Assembly: GCF_003319115.1 (NCBI RefSeq)
Contig: NZ_QOHF01000008.1
Coordinates: 1 to 64,000 of the forward strand
Origin: Geodermatophilus sp. TF02-6
GTDB taxonomy: Bacteria > Actinomycetota > Actinomycetes > Mycobacteriales > Geodermatophilaceae
Reading direction: 5' to 3'
Length of the DNA stretch: 64,000 nucleotides
This document shows, piece by piece, positions 49,621 to 58,331 of the stretch. The notes below the pieces were generated by a model that was given only the letters and a program-made list of their open reading frames with translations, did no database searches and was not told the origin of the DNA. Numbering within the stretch: position 1 is the first letter of the stretch; each line of letters opens with the position of its first letter. A program made the translations under genes and the position numbers.

Positions 49621-52101
49621 TCAGGCGCTGTACAGCCAGGCCTGCAGCGTCTCGCGGGCGCGGTGCCACTGCCGCGCACCGCCGAAGTGACCGGCAATCT
49701 CCGCGGGCGAGCCCACCGCCGACAGCGGCGGCACCTGCACGACCGACGGGGCGGCGATCTCGTCGACACCGGCCTCCGCGTACCGGTCCAGCAGCAGGCC
49801 GAGGATCTCGCGGGCCCGCTCCGGCAGGGCATCGAGCTCCTCCCGGTGCTGCGAGCGCGCCCGCCGAGCACGCTCGGCACAGGTCAGCACCGGCAGCCCC
49901 CAGGCCAGGTGCAGCAGTCGGTCGATGGTGTCGACCCGGCCATCGCCTGCCCGCTCCAGCTCGTCGGTCAGGCGTACGGGGTCGATGCGGTTGGCACCCA
50001 GGAAGGAGACGACGTCGGCGCGCGACCGGGGATCGGACCAGGCCCGGAGCAGGGTCTCGGGCTCATCGAACGTTTCCAGGACGCGCTGACGCGCCCAGTC
50101 GACGTAGCGGACCAACCTGGGCCCACCCGTCGTGACGTCGTGGACCCAGAAACCCTCGCTGGTGAGGGTGACCGAGATTCCGCGCAGCTCGAACGTGTCC
50201 CGGGGCGGGCCGCCACCGTTGCCGTCGCCACGGCCGGTCTCGGACGATCCACCAGCGGCGTACTCCGGCTCGGGCTCGGCCACGCCTATCACCGGGGCCG
50301 GCCCCTGACCGTCGTCCCCACTGCGCTCCTCGCCGCCATCGGGCTCGGGCCGCACTTCGCCGCTGGGGCTCACGCACTCGGTGGACGGCGACCGCAGCGG
50401 CGGCCCGTCGAAGGACGGATCCCGGAACAGCTCGGTCGCGCCGACGAAGTCGACGATCTCGAACTCCGTCTTGCCCTTGTCCGGGTACAAGCGCGTGCCG
50501 CGCCCGATGATCTGCTTGAACTCCGGCATCGACCCCACCGGCCGGGCCAGGATCACGTAGCGCAGGTCCTCGATGTCCACCCCGGTCGACAGCAGGCTGG
50601 AGGTCACCGCGATCTGGGGGACGTCCCGCTCCGGGTCGGTGAACTGCTCGAGCAGCCGGTCCTTCTCCCGCTCGACCGACATGATGCGCACCGCCCACTC
50701 GGGGTCCTCGCGGGTGCGGTCGGGTCGCAGGTTCCGCAGCGCCTCGGTCATCGTCAGCGCGTGCTCCTTGTCGACGCAGAAGACGACGGCGCGGTCGCGG
50801 GAGTCGCCGAGGACCTCCACGATCCGCCGCGCCATGGCCGAGGTTCGGTCGGGCAGCCGCAGCCGCCGCTCGTAGTCCCGGGTGCCATAGGTGCCGCCGG
50901 GGATCTCCCGGCCATGGATGTCTCGGAGCCCCTCCGGGACGTCGAACCCCTCGGCGTCGACGTCGAACACCACCCGCCTGATGGTGTACGGCGCCAGGAA
51001 CCCGTCCTCGATCCCCTCGCGCAGGCTGTACGTGTAGACCGGGTTGCCGAAGTACTCATAGGTGTGCGCGCCGTTGCGGTCGACCGGGGTCGCGGTCAGA
51101 CCGAGCTGGACGGCGGAGTCGAAGTGCTCGAGGATGCCGCGCCACTCCGAGTCCGCGCGGGCGCTGCCGCGGTGGCACTCGTCGACGATGACCAGGTCGA
51201 AGAAGTCCGGCGGGTAGTTGGTGAGCAGCTCCCTGGACTCCGCGGTGTCCGCCGACACGTCGGAGTCGGGGCTCGCGGTCGTGAGCCCCTGGTAAGTGGC
51301 GAAGTAGACGTCGGGTGAGTGCCGGGTGTTGCGTGAGCTGACCCGCACCACTGCATCGCCGAAGACGCGCTGGAAGTTCTTCCGCATCGGGTCGGTGACC
51401 AGGACGTCGCGGTCGGCCAGGTAGAGGACGCGGTAGTTGCGCTCGTCCCGGGCCGCCTGCACGCGGCGTCGGTGGCTCCAGAGCTTCCACACCAGCTGCA
51501 GGGCGGTGAACGTCTTGCCCGAGCCGGTCGCCATGACCAACAGGACGCGCCGTTCACCACGGACGATGGCGAGCAGGACCTCGTGGATGGCCCGTCGCTG
51601 GTAGTAGCGCAGCTCCTTGACGCTGCCGTCGGCGTTCAGGTGCTGCCGATTGAACGGGGACCGCAGGTATTGCTGCGCCAGCTCACCGAGCTCGCGTGCG
51701 GACACCAGCAGGTCCCACGCCTCCTCCGGCGTAGGCACGTCGTCGACCTCGTGCTGCACACCGGTCGCGGCGTCGTAGAGCACCCACCCACGACCGTTGG
51801 TGGACAGCGCCAGCGGCGCGCCCAGCCTGCGGGCGTAGCGCACGGCCTGCTGGATGCCGTCGCCGGGCAGCGCCCAGAGGCGCTTGGCCTCGACGACCAT
51901 GAGCGGCAGCCCCGGTTCGAGCTCCAGGACGTAGTCGGCTCGCCGCTTGCGCTGCCCCTCCGGCGGCCGGCGTCCACCAGGCAGCTCGGCCTGCACCGGG
52001 TACTGCTCGTGGATCTGCTCGTCGACCCACCCCGCCCGTGCCAGGGCCGGCCGCACGTGATCCCGACAGGTGTCGGCTTCGTCGGGCCCCCCTGCTGTCA
52101 C
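49621..52101 (-). CDS. hsdR: type I restriction endonuclease/translocase subunit
   Basis: 826 residues from GTG 52101. N-terminal nuclease: ADYVLELEPGLPLMVVEAKR (D...ExK). SF2 helicase: Walker A in VMATGSGKTFTALQLVW, DEAD-like box in VIVDECHRG, LGLTATPVDRNG, and late VGSMPEFKQIIGRGTRLYP (motif VI). The C-terminal part (about 640-826) binds the methylase core and begins after a Gly/Glu-rich linker. The complex translocates DNA and cuts far from unmodified sites. It is first in the operon; a TAACAT -10 box lies 6 nt upstream of the start. Confidence 0.95.
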   Translation of the reverse strand: MTAGGPDEADTCRDHVRPALARAGWVDEQIHEQYPVQAELPGGRRPPEGQRKRRADYVLELEPGLPLMVVEAKRLWALPGDGIQQAVRYARRLGAPLALSTNGRGWVLYDAATGVQHEVDDVPTPEEAWDLLVSARELGELAQQYLRSPFNRQHLNADGSVKELRYYQRRAIHEVLLAIVRGERRVLLVMATGSGKTFTALQLVWKLWSHRRRVQAARDERNYRVLYLADRDVLVTDPMRKNFQRVFGDAVVRVSSRNTRHSPDVYFATYQGLTTASPDSDVSADTAESRELLTNYPPDFFDLVIVDECHRGSARADSEWRGILEHFDSAVQLGLTATPVDRNGAHTYEYFGNPVYTYSLREGIEDGFLAPYTIRRVVFDVDAEGFDVPEGLRDIHGREIPGGTYGTRDYERRLRLPDRTSAMARRIVEVLGDSRDRAVVFCVDKEHALTMTEALRNLRPDRTREDPEWAVRIMSVEREKDRLLEQFTDPERDVPQIAVTSSLLSTGVDIEDLRYVILARPVGSMPEFKQIIGRGTRLYPDKGKTEFEIVDFVGATELFRDPSFDGPPLRSPSTECVSPSGEVRPEPDGGEERSGDDGQGPAPVIGVAEPEPEYAAGGSSETGRGDGNGGGPPRDTFELRGISVTLTSEGFWVHDVTTGGPRLVRYVDWARQRVLETFDEPETLLRAWSDPRSRADVVSFLGANRIDPVRLTDELERAGDGRVDTIDRLLHLAWGLPVLTCAERARRARSQHREELDALPERAREILGLLLDRYAEAGVDEIAAPSVVQVPPLSAVGSPAEIAGHFGGARQWHRARETLQAWLYSA

Positions 52102-52107
52102 AGCGTG

Positions 52108-52113
52108 ATGTTA
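52108..52113 (-). promoter_or_regulatory. -10 box of the hsdR operon (leaderless)
   Basis: TAACAT on the minus strand is followed by 6 nt and the GTG at 52101, matching the leaderless arrangement seen at abiEi and, with slightly longer spacers, at the XRE gene and the 57-kb TetR gene. The -35 region is weak. Confidence 0.45.
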
Positions 52114-52138
52114 GGCCCTCACAGATCGGGATCACCTT

Positions 52139-52810
52139 TCACTTCGCCGTCCACGCGCCGACCGCCCGGCCGGTCGGCGCGAAGACCTCCTGCGCCTGCT
52201 CGGCGCGCAGGGCGACGAACAGCGCCTCGGCCTCGGCGAGCACGGTGGCCGGGTCGTCCTCGGCGACCAGCCGGGCGGTGGCCGGGGTGCGCCGGCCCGA
52301 CGGCCGGCCCACCTCGGCCGAGAGCAGCAGCGGGACGCCGAGCGGGACCGGCCGGCGGTAGCGCACGGTCAACGTCGCGGTCAGCCCGCCGTGTCCGGCC
52401 GCCCGGACGGCGCGGGCCAGCACGTGGTCGAGCAGGGTGGCGACCACACCACCGTGCACCAGCCCCGGCGGCCCCTCGTGCGGCTTGCCCACCGCCACCC
52501 GGCCGGTGGCCCGCCCGTCGGAGGTGGCGCTCGCCACCAGCGGCGGGGCAACCGGGCTGCCCGGGCCGTACACGGGGCTGTACCAGCGCTCCCCGATCTC
52601 GGGGTCGTCGACCGAGGCCACCTCGTGCAGCCCCCGGCTCTCGGCGCGCAGCCGCGCGGTGAGCTCGCGGGCGGCGGCGGCGACGGCGGAGAGCTCCTCG
52701 GCCGGCACCTCGGTGCGGACGGCGGCGTCGGCGAGGTCGCGCAGCGCCGCGCCGAGCTCACCGACCACCTCCCGGCGGGCGGCCCGCTCCTGCGGCGTCG
52801 GCTCAGCCAC
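52139..52810 (-). CDS. PaaI-like hotdog thioesterase
   Basis: 223 residues from GTG 52810, overlapping the acyl-CoA dehydrogenase stop by 8 bp. The hotdog core lies in the second half: GPPGLVHGGVVATLLDHVLA carries the HGG-x-x-x-x-x-x-D/E active-site pattern, then LTATLTVRYRRPVPLGVPLL. The first 90 residues are helical and unusual for the family. It hydrolyses an acyl-CoA; coupling with the dehydrogenase suggests they act on related substrates. Confidence 0.85.
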   Translation of the reverse strand: MAEPTPQERAARREVVGELGAALRDLADAAVRTEVPAEELSAVAAAARELTARLRAESRGLHEVASVDDPEIGERWYSPVYGPGSPVAPPLVASATSDGRATGRVAVGKPHEGPPGLVHGGVVATLLDHVLARAVRAAGHGGLTATLTVRYRRPVPLGVPLLLSAEVGRPSGRRTPATARLVAEDDPATVLAEAEALFVALRAEQAQEVFAPTGRAVGAWTAK

Positions 52811-53966
52811 GCGGCATGCCCGCGTCGCGCAGCAGCCCGCCGCCGATGATCACCCGCTGCACCTCGCTGGTGCCCTCGTAGAGCCGGTAGAGCCGGGCGT
52901 CGCGGTAGAAGCGCTCCACCGGGGTGGTGCGCAGGTAGCCCAGGCCGCCGTGCACCTGCACCGCGCGGTCGACGGCCCGGCCGACCATCTCGGTGCAGAT
53001 CAGCTTGGCCGACGACGGGCCGATCGAGGTGTCCTCGCCGGAGTCGTAGCGGGCGGCCACGTCGCGGACCATCGCCCGCCCGGCCAGCAGCTCGGCGTGC
53101 ACGTCGGCCAGGTGTGCCTGCACCAGCTGGAAGCGGCCGATCGGCGCCCCGCCCTGCCTGGCGGTGGCGGCGTAGGCGACCGACTCGTCGAGCACCCGCT
53201 GCGCCATGCCGACGCAGAGCGCGGCGATGTGCAGCCGGCCGCGGGAGAGCACGGTCAGCGCCTTCGCGTACCCGCGCCCCTCCTCCCCGATCAGCGCCCC
53301 GGCCGGCACGTGCACGTCGTCGAGGAACACCTCGGCCGTCCACGCCCCGGCCTGGCCCATCTTGCGGTCCTTGGGCCCGACGGTGACCCCGGGCGTGCTC
53401 GCGTCGACGACGAAGCTGGAGATGCCCCGGCCGCCCTTCTCCTCGGGGTTGCTACGGGCGAAGACGACGAACAGGTCGGCGATCGGCGCGTTGGTGGTGT
53501 ACCGCTTCGACCCGTTGACCACCCAGCCGTCGCCGTCCCGGCGGGCGGTGGTGCGCAGGCCGGCGGGGTCGGAGCCGGCCTCGGCCTCGGTGAGCGCGAA
53601 CGAGCCGATCAGCTCACCGGAGGCCAGCCGCGGCAGGTACGCCTTCTTCTGCTCCTCGCTGCCGAACTTCGCCAGCACCTGGCCGGCGATGCCGTTGTTG
53701 GTGCCGAACAGCGACCGGAACGCCGGCGTGGTGTAGCCGAACTCGAAGGCCAGCTCGACGTCCTCGGCCATGGTGACGCCCAGCCCGCCGTACTCCTCGG
53801 GCAGCGCGTAGCCGAACAGGCCCATCTCGGCGATCTGCGCGCGCAGCTCGTCGGGGACGCGGTCCTCGTCCTCGATCCGCTCCTCGAGCGGGACGACGAC
53901 CTCCCGGACGAGCTGCCGGACGGCGTCCTTGACCTGACGGAAGTCCTCGGCGTCCACGCCGGTCAT
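52803..53966 (-). CDS. acyl-CoA dehydrogenase
   Basis: 387 residues from ATG 53966; the frame open beyond it is unrelated. Acyl-CoA dehydrogenase fold: LFGYALPEEYGGLGVTMAED, FAL-TEAEAGSDPAGLRTTA for FAD/substrate binding, KRYTTNAPIADLFVVFAR, and the C-terminal YLRTTPVERFYRDARLYRLY and EGTSEVQRVIIG block with the catalytic Glu of EGTSEVQ-type enzymes. It desaturates an acyl-CoA, passing electrons to ETF. It forms an operon with the thioesterase. Confidence 0.94.
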   Translation of the reverse strand: MTGVDAEDFRQVKDAVRQLVREVVVPLEERIEDEDRVPDELRAQIAEMGLFGYALPEEYGGLGVTMAEDVELAFEFGYTTPAFRSLFGTNNGIAGQVLAKFGSEEQKKAYLPRLASGELIGSFALTEAEAGSDPAGLRTTARRDGDGWVVNGSKRYTTNAPIADLFVVFARSNPEEKGGRGISSFVVDASTPGVTVGPKDRKMGQAGAWTAEVFLDDVHVPAGALIGEEGRGYAKALTVLSRGRLHIAALCVGMAQRVLDESVAYAATARQGGAPIGRFQLVQAHLADVHAELLAGRAMVRDVAARYDSGEDTSIGPSSAKLICTEMVGRAVDRAVQVHGGLGYLRTTPVERFYRDARLYRLYEGTSEVQRVIIGGGLLRDAGMPRG

Positions 53967-54098
53967 GGTGCCGCGGATCACCGTCCTCCGCCTCGGCGGG
54001 TCGCCCGCGACACGCCAGAGCGCTGTGCAGTCGGATGAGCACTCGGCGTTGTGTAAGGCGATCATCGCAACTACGGTCGGCGGCAACCGCCCCAGACC

Positions 54099-54626
54099 GT
54101 GGCGGTGCGCAGCACACCTGCCGGAGTCGCCGTGCCGCACCTGCACATCGCGCTCGTCCCCGCCCCCGACCAGGTCGTCGTCCGGGTCACCGGCGATGCC
54201 GACACCACCACCGTGGCCCGGCTGACCGGGGCGCTCCGGGAGGCCGCCGGTCTGGGCACCGGCCCGGTGGTCGTCGACGTCGCCGGCGCCCGCTTCTGCG
54301 ACTGCTCGGGGCTGCACGCCCTGACCGTCTTCACCGCTGCGCTCGCCCCCGCCGGCCGCCGCTGCCGGGTCGTCGGCGCGCCCGCGGCCACCCGGCACCT
54401 CATCCGCACCGCCGGGCTGGCCGACCGGCTCGAGCTGGACGGCCCGCTCGGCGGCGAGGACCCGGTCCGCACCGCGCCGGCCGTCGCCCTGCCGGCGGCG
54501 CCGGGGACGTCGGCGCCGCCGGCGCGCCGCCCGGTCGCCGTCCACCACGTGCCAGCAGCGCGCCGGGCCGAGGACCGGCCGGCCGGGCGGCGGCTGCGGA
54601 TCGGGGCGGTGCGCCGCTGGCGCTGA
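54099..54626 (+). CDS. STAS-domain anti-anti-sigma-like protein
   Basis: 175 residues from GTG 54099. The STAS domain (about 14-110) has VVVRVTGDADTTTVARLTGA, then VVDVAGARFCDCSGLHALTV with the conserved phosphorylatable Ser in the DCSGL loop. The last 60 residues are a Pro/Ala/Arg-rich tail. Such proteins are dephosphorylated by SpoIIE/RsbU phosphatases and then capture an RsbW-type kinase to free a sigma factor. Two such phosphatases exist in this window, far away. It stands alone here. Confidence 0.85.
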   Translation: MAVRSTPAGVAVPHLHIALVPAPDQVVVRVTGDADTTTVARLTGALREAAGLGTGPVVVDVAGARFCDCSGLHALTVFTAALAPAGRRCRVVGAPAATRHLIRTAGLADRLELDGPLGGEDPVRTAPAVALPAAPGTSAPPARRPVAVHHVPAARRAEDRPAGRRLRIGAVRRWR

Positions 54627-54629
54627 CCC

Positions 54630-55004
54630 GGACCTCCTCCGACAGCCGGAGCCGGGCCGCACCCAGGTTCTCGGTGAGGTGGTCGACCGACCTGGTCCCG
54701 GGGATCAGTAGCCCGGCCCCTGGCGGGTCAACCCGGCCTTGGTCGCGATGACCAGGCCCTCCGGGTACGGGTGCAGCGCCTCGGCGACGATCCGCTCGCT
54801 GACGAACGGGCCGTAGGAGTCGGCGGTGTCGATGGAGTCCACGCCCTGCTCGACGGCGGCCCGGACGACGTGGCGCGCCGCCTCGGGGTCGGCCGGCTCG
54901 CCCCACACGCCGGGGCCGGGCAGCTGCATGGCGCCGTAGCCGAGCCGGTGGACCCGCAGGTCCCCGCCGATGGAGGAGGTGTCGGTGGGCGCAACCGAGG
55001 TCAT
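54630..55004 (-). pseudogene. aldo/keto reductase remnant with internal deletion
   Basis: ATG 55004 has GGAGG at 4 nt. The N-terminal third is good [23 protein letters not shown], then [20 protein letters not shown] with the catalytic Asp and Tyr, and VIATKAGL with Lys. After TRQGPG the frame stops (54705), but the next frame reads [20 protein letters not shown], then LRLSEEV, which is the C-terminal cofactor-binding end of the same family. About half of the usual length is missing between them. A deletion joining 54708-54722 explains it. The product cannot be active. Confidence 0.8.
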
Positions 55005-55123
55005 GCTGCCTCCTGGAGTCGGCGCGTCCCGGGGCCGAGCGCCGCGGGGCGTCACCGGCGCCGGCGCGCGCAACCCGAGTTGCTCTTCCACCATGTGAGC
55101 CTCGAGACAGTCAGGAGGGCCCG

Positions 55124-55705
55124 ATGGGCGAGATCGTGGTGCTCCGGCACGGCCAGACCGAGTGGAGCCTCAGCGGCCAGCACACCAGCGTGACCGATCT
55201 GCCCCTGCTGCCCGAGGGCGAGGAGCAGGCCCGCCGGCTGGCCGAGGTCTTCAAGGACCGCACCTTCGCCGCGGTGTGGGTCAGCCCGCGACTGCGGGCC
55301 CGGCGGACCGCCGAACTGGCCGGACTGGTGCCCACGGCCACCGACGAGGACCTCGTGGAGCTCGACTACGGCGGCTACGAGGGCCGGACGACGGCGGCGA
55401 TCAGCGAGGAGATGGGCCGGCCGTGGTCGATCTGGGTCGACGGCACCATCCCCGGGGAGAGCCCCGGAGAGACGCTGGACGACGTCGGCACGCGGGTGGA
55501 CCGGGTGCTGGACCGGGCCCGGCCGCTCCTAGCCGACGGCGACGTCATGCTCATCGCGCACGGGCACGTGCTGCGGATCCTCACCGCCCGCTGGCTGGGG
55601 CTGGAGCCGGCGGCCGGCCGGCTGTTCGCGCTGCCGGCGGGTTCCTTCGGGCTGCTGGGCCACGAGCACGCCCGCCCCGTCCTCAACGGCTGGGGTCTGC
55701 ACTGA
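55124..55705 (+). CDS. histidine phosphatase family (phosphoglycerate mutase-like)
   Basis: 193 residues from ATG 55124 with AGGAGGGCCCG upstream. RHG motif in [20 protein letters not shown] with the nucleophilic His, Arg in [17 protein letters not shown], acidic site in [13 protein letters not shown], second His in [11 protein letters not shown]. It removes phosphate from a small metabolite; SixA-like or acid phosphatase roles are possible. Alone on the strand, after the AKR remnant promoter region. Confidence 0.9.
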   Translation: MGEIVVLRHGQTEWSLSGQHTSVTDLPLLPEGEEQARRLAEVFKDRTFAAVWVSPRLRARRTAELAGLVPTATDEDLVELDYGGYEGRTTAAISEEMGRPWSIWVDGTIPGESPGETLDDVGTRVDRVLDRARPLLADGDVMLIAHGHVLRILTARWLGLEPAAGRLFALPAGSFGLLGHEHARPVLNGWGLH

Positions 55706-55822
55706 GCTCGGGCGGGCGCGGGACGACACGCCCGGTCAGGGCCCTCGGGCCCCGGACGGACACGTCGTCGTGCCCGCGCCGGCCGACAGCGCCGGGCGCA
55801 GGCTGCGCGGATGGACGGGAGG

Positions 55823-56917
55823 TCAGCGCCCGTGGAGCACGGCGGTCCGGGCGGAGCACGGCTCGTCCTCCGGAGGCGGGCTGACCGGCCGGCCGAAGAG
55901 CCAGCCCTGCCCGAGGTCGGCGCCCAGCGCGGTGACCTCCTCGGCGACCCGCTCGCTCTCGACGCCCTCGGCCACCACCAGCGCCCCGAGACCGTGCGAC
56001 AGCTCCACGACCGAGCGCACCATCGTGCGGGCGCCGGCGTCGGGCAGCGCCTGCACCAGGGCCTTGCCGAGCTTGACGACGTCCGGGCGGACGGCGGCCA
56101 GCAGCGCGCGGCTCGACCAGCCGGCCGCCACGTCGTCGAGCGCGACCCGCCACCCCCGCGCCCGGTGGTGCTCGAGCACCGAGAGCAGGTGCCCGCGGTC
56201 GGTCACCGCGGAGACCTCGCCGACCTCGACGACCAGCCGGGCCGGGTCGATGCCGGCGTCGCACCGCGCCTGCTCGGTGCTGGCGAGGTCGACCTCGGGC
56301 CGGTGGACCGAGGCCGGGTCGGAGTTGAGGAACAGGTCGGCGCCGCCGAGCCAGGACGCCGCTCCGGCGATCGCGGACTCGCGGCCGATCCGGTCCAGCC
56401 GGGGCAGCCAGCCGGCGGACTCCGCGACGAAGAAGAGGTCGCCGCCGCCGACCTCGCGCCCGTCGACCAGCCCGCGCAGCAACGCCTCGTACGCGACGAC
56501 CGAGCGGTCGGGCAGCGCGACGATCGGCTGGTAGACCGACCACAGCTCCGCCTCGGCGAGCAGCCCGATGTCGGCGGTCACCCCGCGGCGGGCCAGCTCC
56601 ACCGCCAGCGGAGGCGCGGTCAGCAGCCGGGCGGTCAGCGCGGACCGCTCCTCCGGCGGGTCGGTCGCCACCCGCACGCTCTCGGCCTCCGCCGTCGTCA
56701 GGTCCCGGGCCAGCCGCCGGAACAGCCGCTCGATGCCGCGACCGCCGTCCTCGTCGACCAGGTCCTGCGCGGCGGACACCGGCAGGTCGAGTGCCCGCGC
56801 GGTCCGGGCCACCTCCGCCAGCAGGTGAGCGTCCGGGGTCGCCAGGAGGACGCGGGTGGCGCGGGCGGGGACGTGCCAGTACTCCCGGCGCCGGGCTCGG
56901 CCGTTGGTGCTCGCCAC
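55823..56917 (-). CDS. EAL-domain protein with divergent active site
   Basis: 364 residues from GTG 56917. The first 125 residues are an uncharacterised N-terminal module; then YQPIVALPDRSVVAYEALLR supplies the EAL motif (Glu144). Other motifs deviate: LFLNSDPASV for the Asn site, LVVEVGEVSAV in place of ITE, VALDDVAAGWSSRALL in place of DDFGTG, VVKLGKALVQ with the Lys, and VAEGVES with the late Glu. The metal ligands are partly kept, so it may be a weak c-di-GMP phosphodiesterase or a c-di-GMP sensor. Divergent from a TetR gene. Confidence 0.82.
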   Translation of the reverse strand: MASTNGRARRREYWHVPARATRVLLATPDAHLLAEVARTARALDLPVSAAQDLVDEDGGRGIERLFRRLARDLTTAEAESVRVATDPPEERSALTARLLTAPPLAVELARRGVTADIGLLAEAELWSVYQPIVALPDRSVVAYEALLRGLVDGREVGGGDLFFVAESAGWLPRLDRIGRESAIAGAASWLGGADLFLNSDPASVHRPEVDLASTEQARCDAGIDPARLVVEVGEVSAVTDRGHLLSVLEHHRARGWRVALDDVAAGWSSRALLAAVRPDVVKLGKALVQALPDAGARTMVRSVVELSHGLGALVVAEGVESERVAEEVTALGADLGQGWLFGRPVSPPPEDEPCSARTAVLHGR

Positions 56918-57039
56918 CCCAGCAGGATGACCGAGCCGCGCGCCCGGGCCGGACAGGCGCGCGGTCGGGCGGCGGGTACCGGAACCGGATCGCCAGTGCA
57001 CACGTTGGCGACCTGTCGTCCGCCATGAACTTGAGTCTC

Positions 57040-57045
57040 TAAGGT
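57040..57045 (+). promoter_or_regulatory. -10 box of the TetR gene (leaderless)
   Basis: TAAGGT followed by 7 nt and ATG 57053; no Shine-Dalgarno site is present. The same hexamer precedes the XRE start at 1626, 10 nt away there. Confidence 0.45.
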
Positions 57046-57052
57046 CAGCACC

Positions 57053-57679
57053 ATGTTCGCTGTGCACGCCTCCGAACCGCCGCGCTCCACCCGTGGCGGC
57101 CGCCCGCGCGACCCCAGCCGGGACGAGGTGATCCGCGCGGCCATCCTGCGCCTGCTGGCCGAGGTCGGGTACAGCGCGCTGACCATGGACGCGGTGGCCT
57201 CGGAGGCCGGCGTCGGCAAGGCCACGATCTACCGGCGGTGGCGCACCAAGCAGGACCTGGTGGTCGACACCCTCTCCGACCTGACCCGCGCGATCGCCGT
57301 CCCGCCGGACACCGGCTCGCTCGAGGGCGACGTGCGGGCGCTCATGGACCTGGTCGTGACGACCATCCGCAGCCCGGCGGGCGCGGCGATCCGCGCGCTG
57401 CTGCCCGCCATGCAGCACCAGCCGGCGCTGGTGGAGGCCTTCCGCAACGGCGTCCTGCGGGTGTGGCGCACCGCGTACGCCCGGATGTGGGCCCGCGCCG
57501 AGGCCCGCGGCGAGGTCGGCCCCGGGATGGACCAGTCGGTGACGGCCGAGGCGACCAGCGCGCTGGTCGTGCAGCGGTGGTTGCTCACCGGCGAGCCGAT
57601 CGGAGACGCCTACGTCGACGAGGTGTTCCACACCGTCGTCCTGCCGCTGCTGCGCAACGTCCGCCCGACGCAGGGCTGA
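57053..57679 (+). CDS. TetR family transcriptional regulator
   Basis: 208 residues from ATG 57053. HTH: ILRLLAEVGYSALTMDAVAS, then EAGVGKATIYRRWRTKQDLV. The C-terminal domain (TetR_C_16-like) contains RALMDLVVTTIRSPAGAAIR and VEAFRNGVLRVWRTAYARMW. N-terminal 22 residues are disordered. It is divergent from the EAL gene, sharing about 135 bp of upstream DNA in which I see no clear palindrome, so its target is not evident. Confidence 0.9.
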   Translation: MFAVHASEPPRSTRGGRPRDPSRDEVIRAAILRLLAEVGYSALTMDAVASEAGVGKATIYRRWRTKQDLVVDTLSDLTRAIAVPPDTGSLEGDVRALMDLVVTTIRSPAGAAIRALLPAMQHQPALVEAFRNGVLRVWRTAYARMWARAEARGEVGPGMDQSVTAEATSALVVQRWLLTGEPIGDAYVDEVFHTVVLPLLRNVRPTQG

Positions 57680-57683
57680 CTCA

Positions 57684-57823
57684 CCAGCCGCCGGTCCCTG
57701 GCTCGCCCTTGGCGGGGTGGGCTGCTCGTAGGACCAGGCCACGGCCGGGATGCGCCGTCCGTCGAGGACGGCGTCCCAGGAGGTGGCCGCACCCTTCCAC
57801 TCGCACCACGAGGTGCTCGAGGC
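57684..57823 (-). pseudogene. DUF427 fragment
   Basis: One minus-strand frame reads STSWCEWKGAATSWDAVLDG, then RRIPAVAWSYEQPTP, the middle of a DUF427 domain (conserved SxCEWKG and AWxYxxP). The N-terminal half and the C-terminal GRxAFY end are both missing; flanking sequence is unrelated. It is a remnant of about 45 codons in the gap 57680-57897. Confidence 0.65.
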
Positions 57824-57897
57824 GCGGGGAGGAGGGGGCCCTTCAGCAGACCGACTCCTGACCCGGGCCCACCGGGTCGCGGTGTGGCGGGCGCACG

Positions 57898-58161
57898 TCA
57901 GTCGTTGCGGTGCCGGACCCGCTGCACCACGACGAGGGTCATCAGCAGGCCGACCCCGGAGACCGCGGCCACGCCCGCCGGCGTCTGCAGGAACTGCGCG
58001 ACGGCGACCTGACCCCGCTGCAGCAGCCGCCCGACGGCGGCCTGCCCCTGCGCCTTGAGTCGCTGCGGGTTGCTCCGGTAGACCAGCTGGTCCAGGGTCG
58101 CCGCGAGCGACTCGCGGGCGGCGTCGATCTCCAGCTGGATCTGGCGAGGGTCGCGAGGCAC
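57898..58161 (-). CDS. DUF3618 family protein
   Basis: 87 residues from GTG 58161. DUF3618 signature RDPRQIQLEIDAARESLAAT, then LDQLVYRSNPQRLK. One membrane helix near the C-terminus (AAVSGVGLLMTLVVVQRV) and a basic tail. It is a small membrane-associated protein of unknown role, often found near membrane-stress genes in actinobacteria. Confidence 0.88.
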   Translation of the reverse strand: MPRDPRQIQLEIDAARESLAATLDQLVYRSNPQRLKAQGQAAVGRLLQRGQVAVAQFLQTPAGVAAVSGVGLLMTLVVVQRVRHRND

Positions 58162-58250
58162 GGCGACAGCCTGCCAGACCGTGCGCCGTCCAGCCCGATC
58201 CCTCCGGACGGCGGCACCCGCACGGGCGACTCCCTAGACTCGGACCCCGC

Positions 58251-58331
58251 GCGGGAGTGGTGTAACGGCAGCCACGCCAGACTTAGGATCTGGTGCCTTC
58301 GGGCGTGGGGGTTCGACTCCCCCCTCCCGCA
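58251..58331 (+). tRNA. tRNA-Leu (UAG anticodon)
   Basis: Acceptor GCGGGAG (58251-58257) pairs with CTCCCGC (58324-58330), A73 follows. The D-arm region reads TGGTGTAACGGCA, the anticodon stem CCAGA/TCTGG encloses CTTAGGA with anticodon TAG at 58284-58286. A long variable arm (TGCCTTCGGGCG) marks a class II tRNA, and GGGGGTTCGACTCCCCC is the T-arm. CCA is not encoded (ACC follows). It reads CUA/CUN leucine codons. Confidence 0.95.

Noticed and set aside
58251-58331. tRNA used as integration site for an island
   Set aside because: No integrase gene and no repeat of the tRNA 3' end was found within the window.
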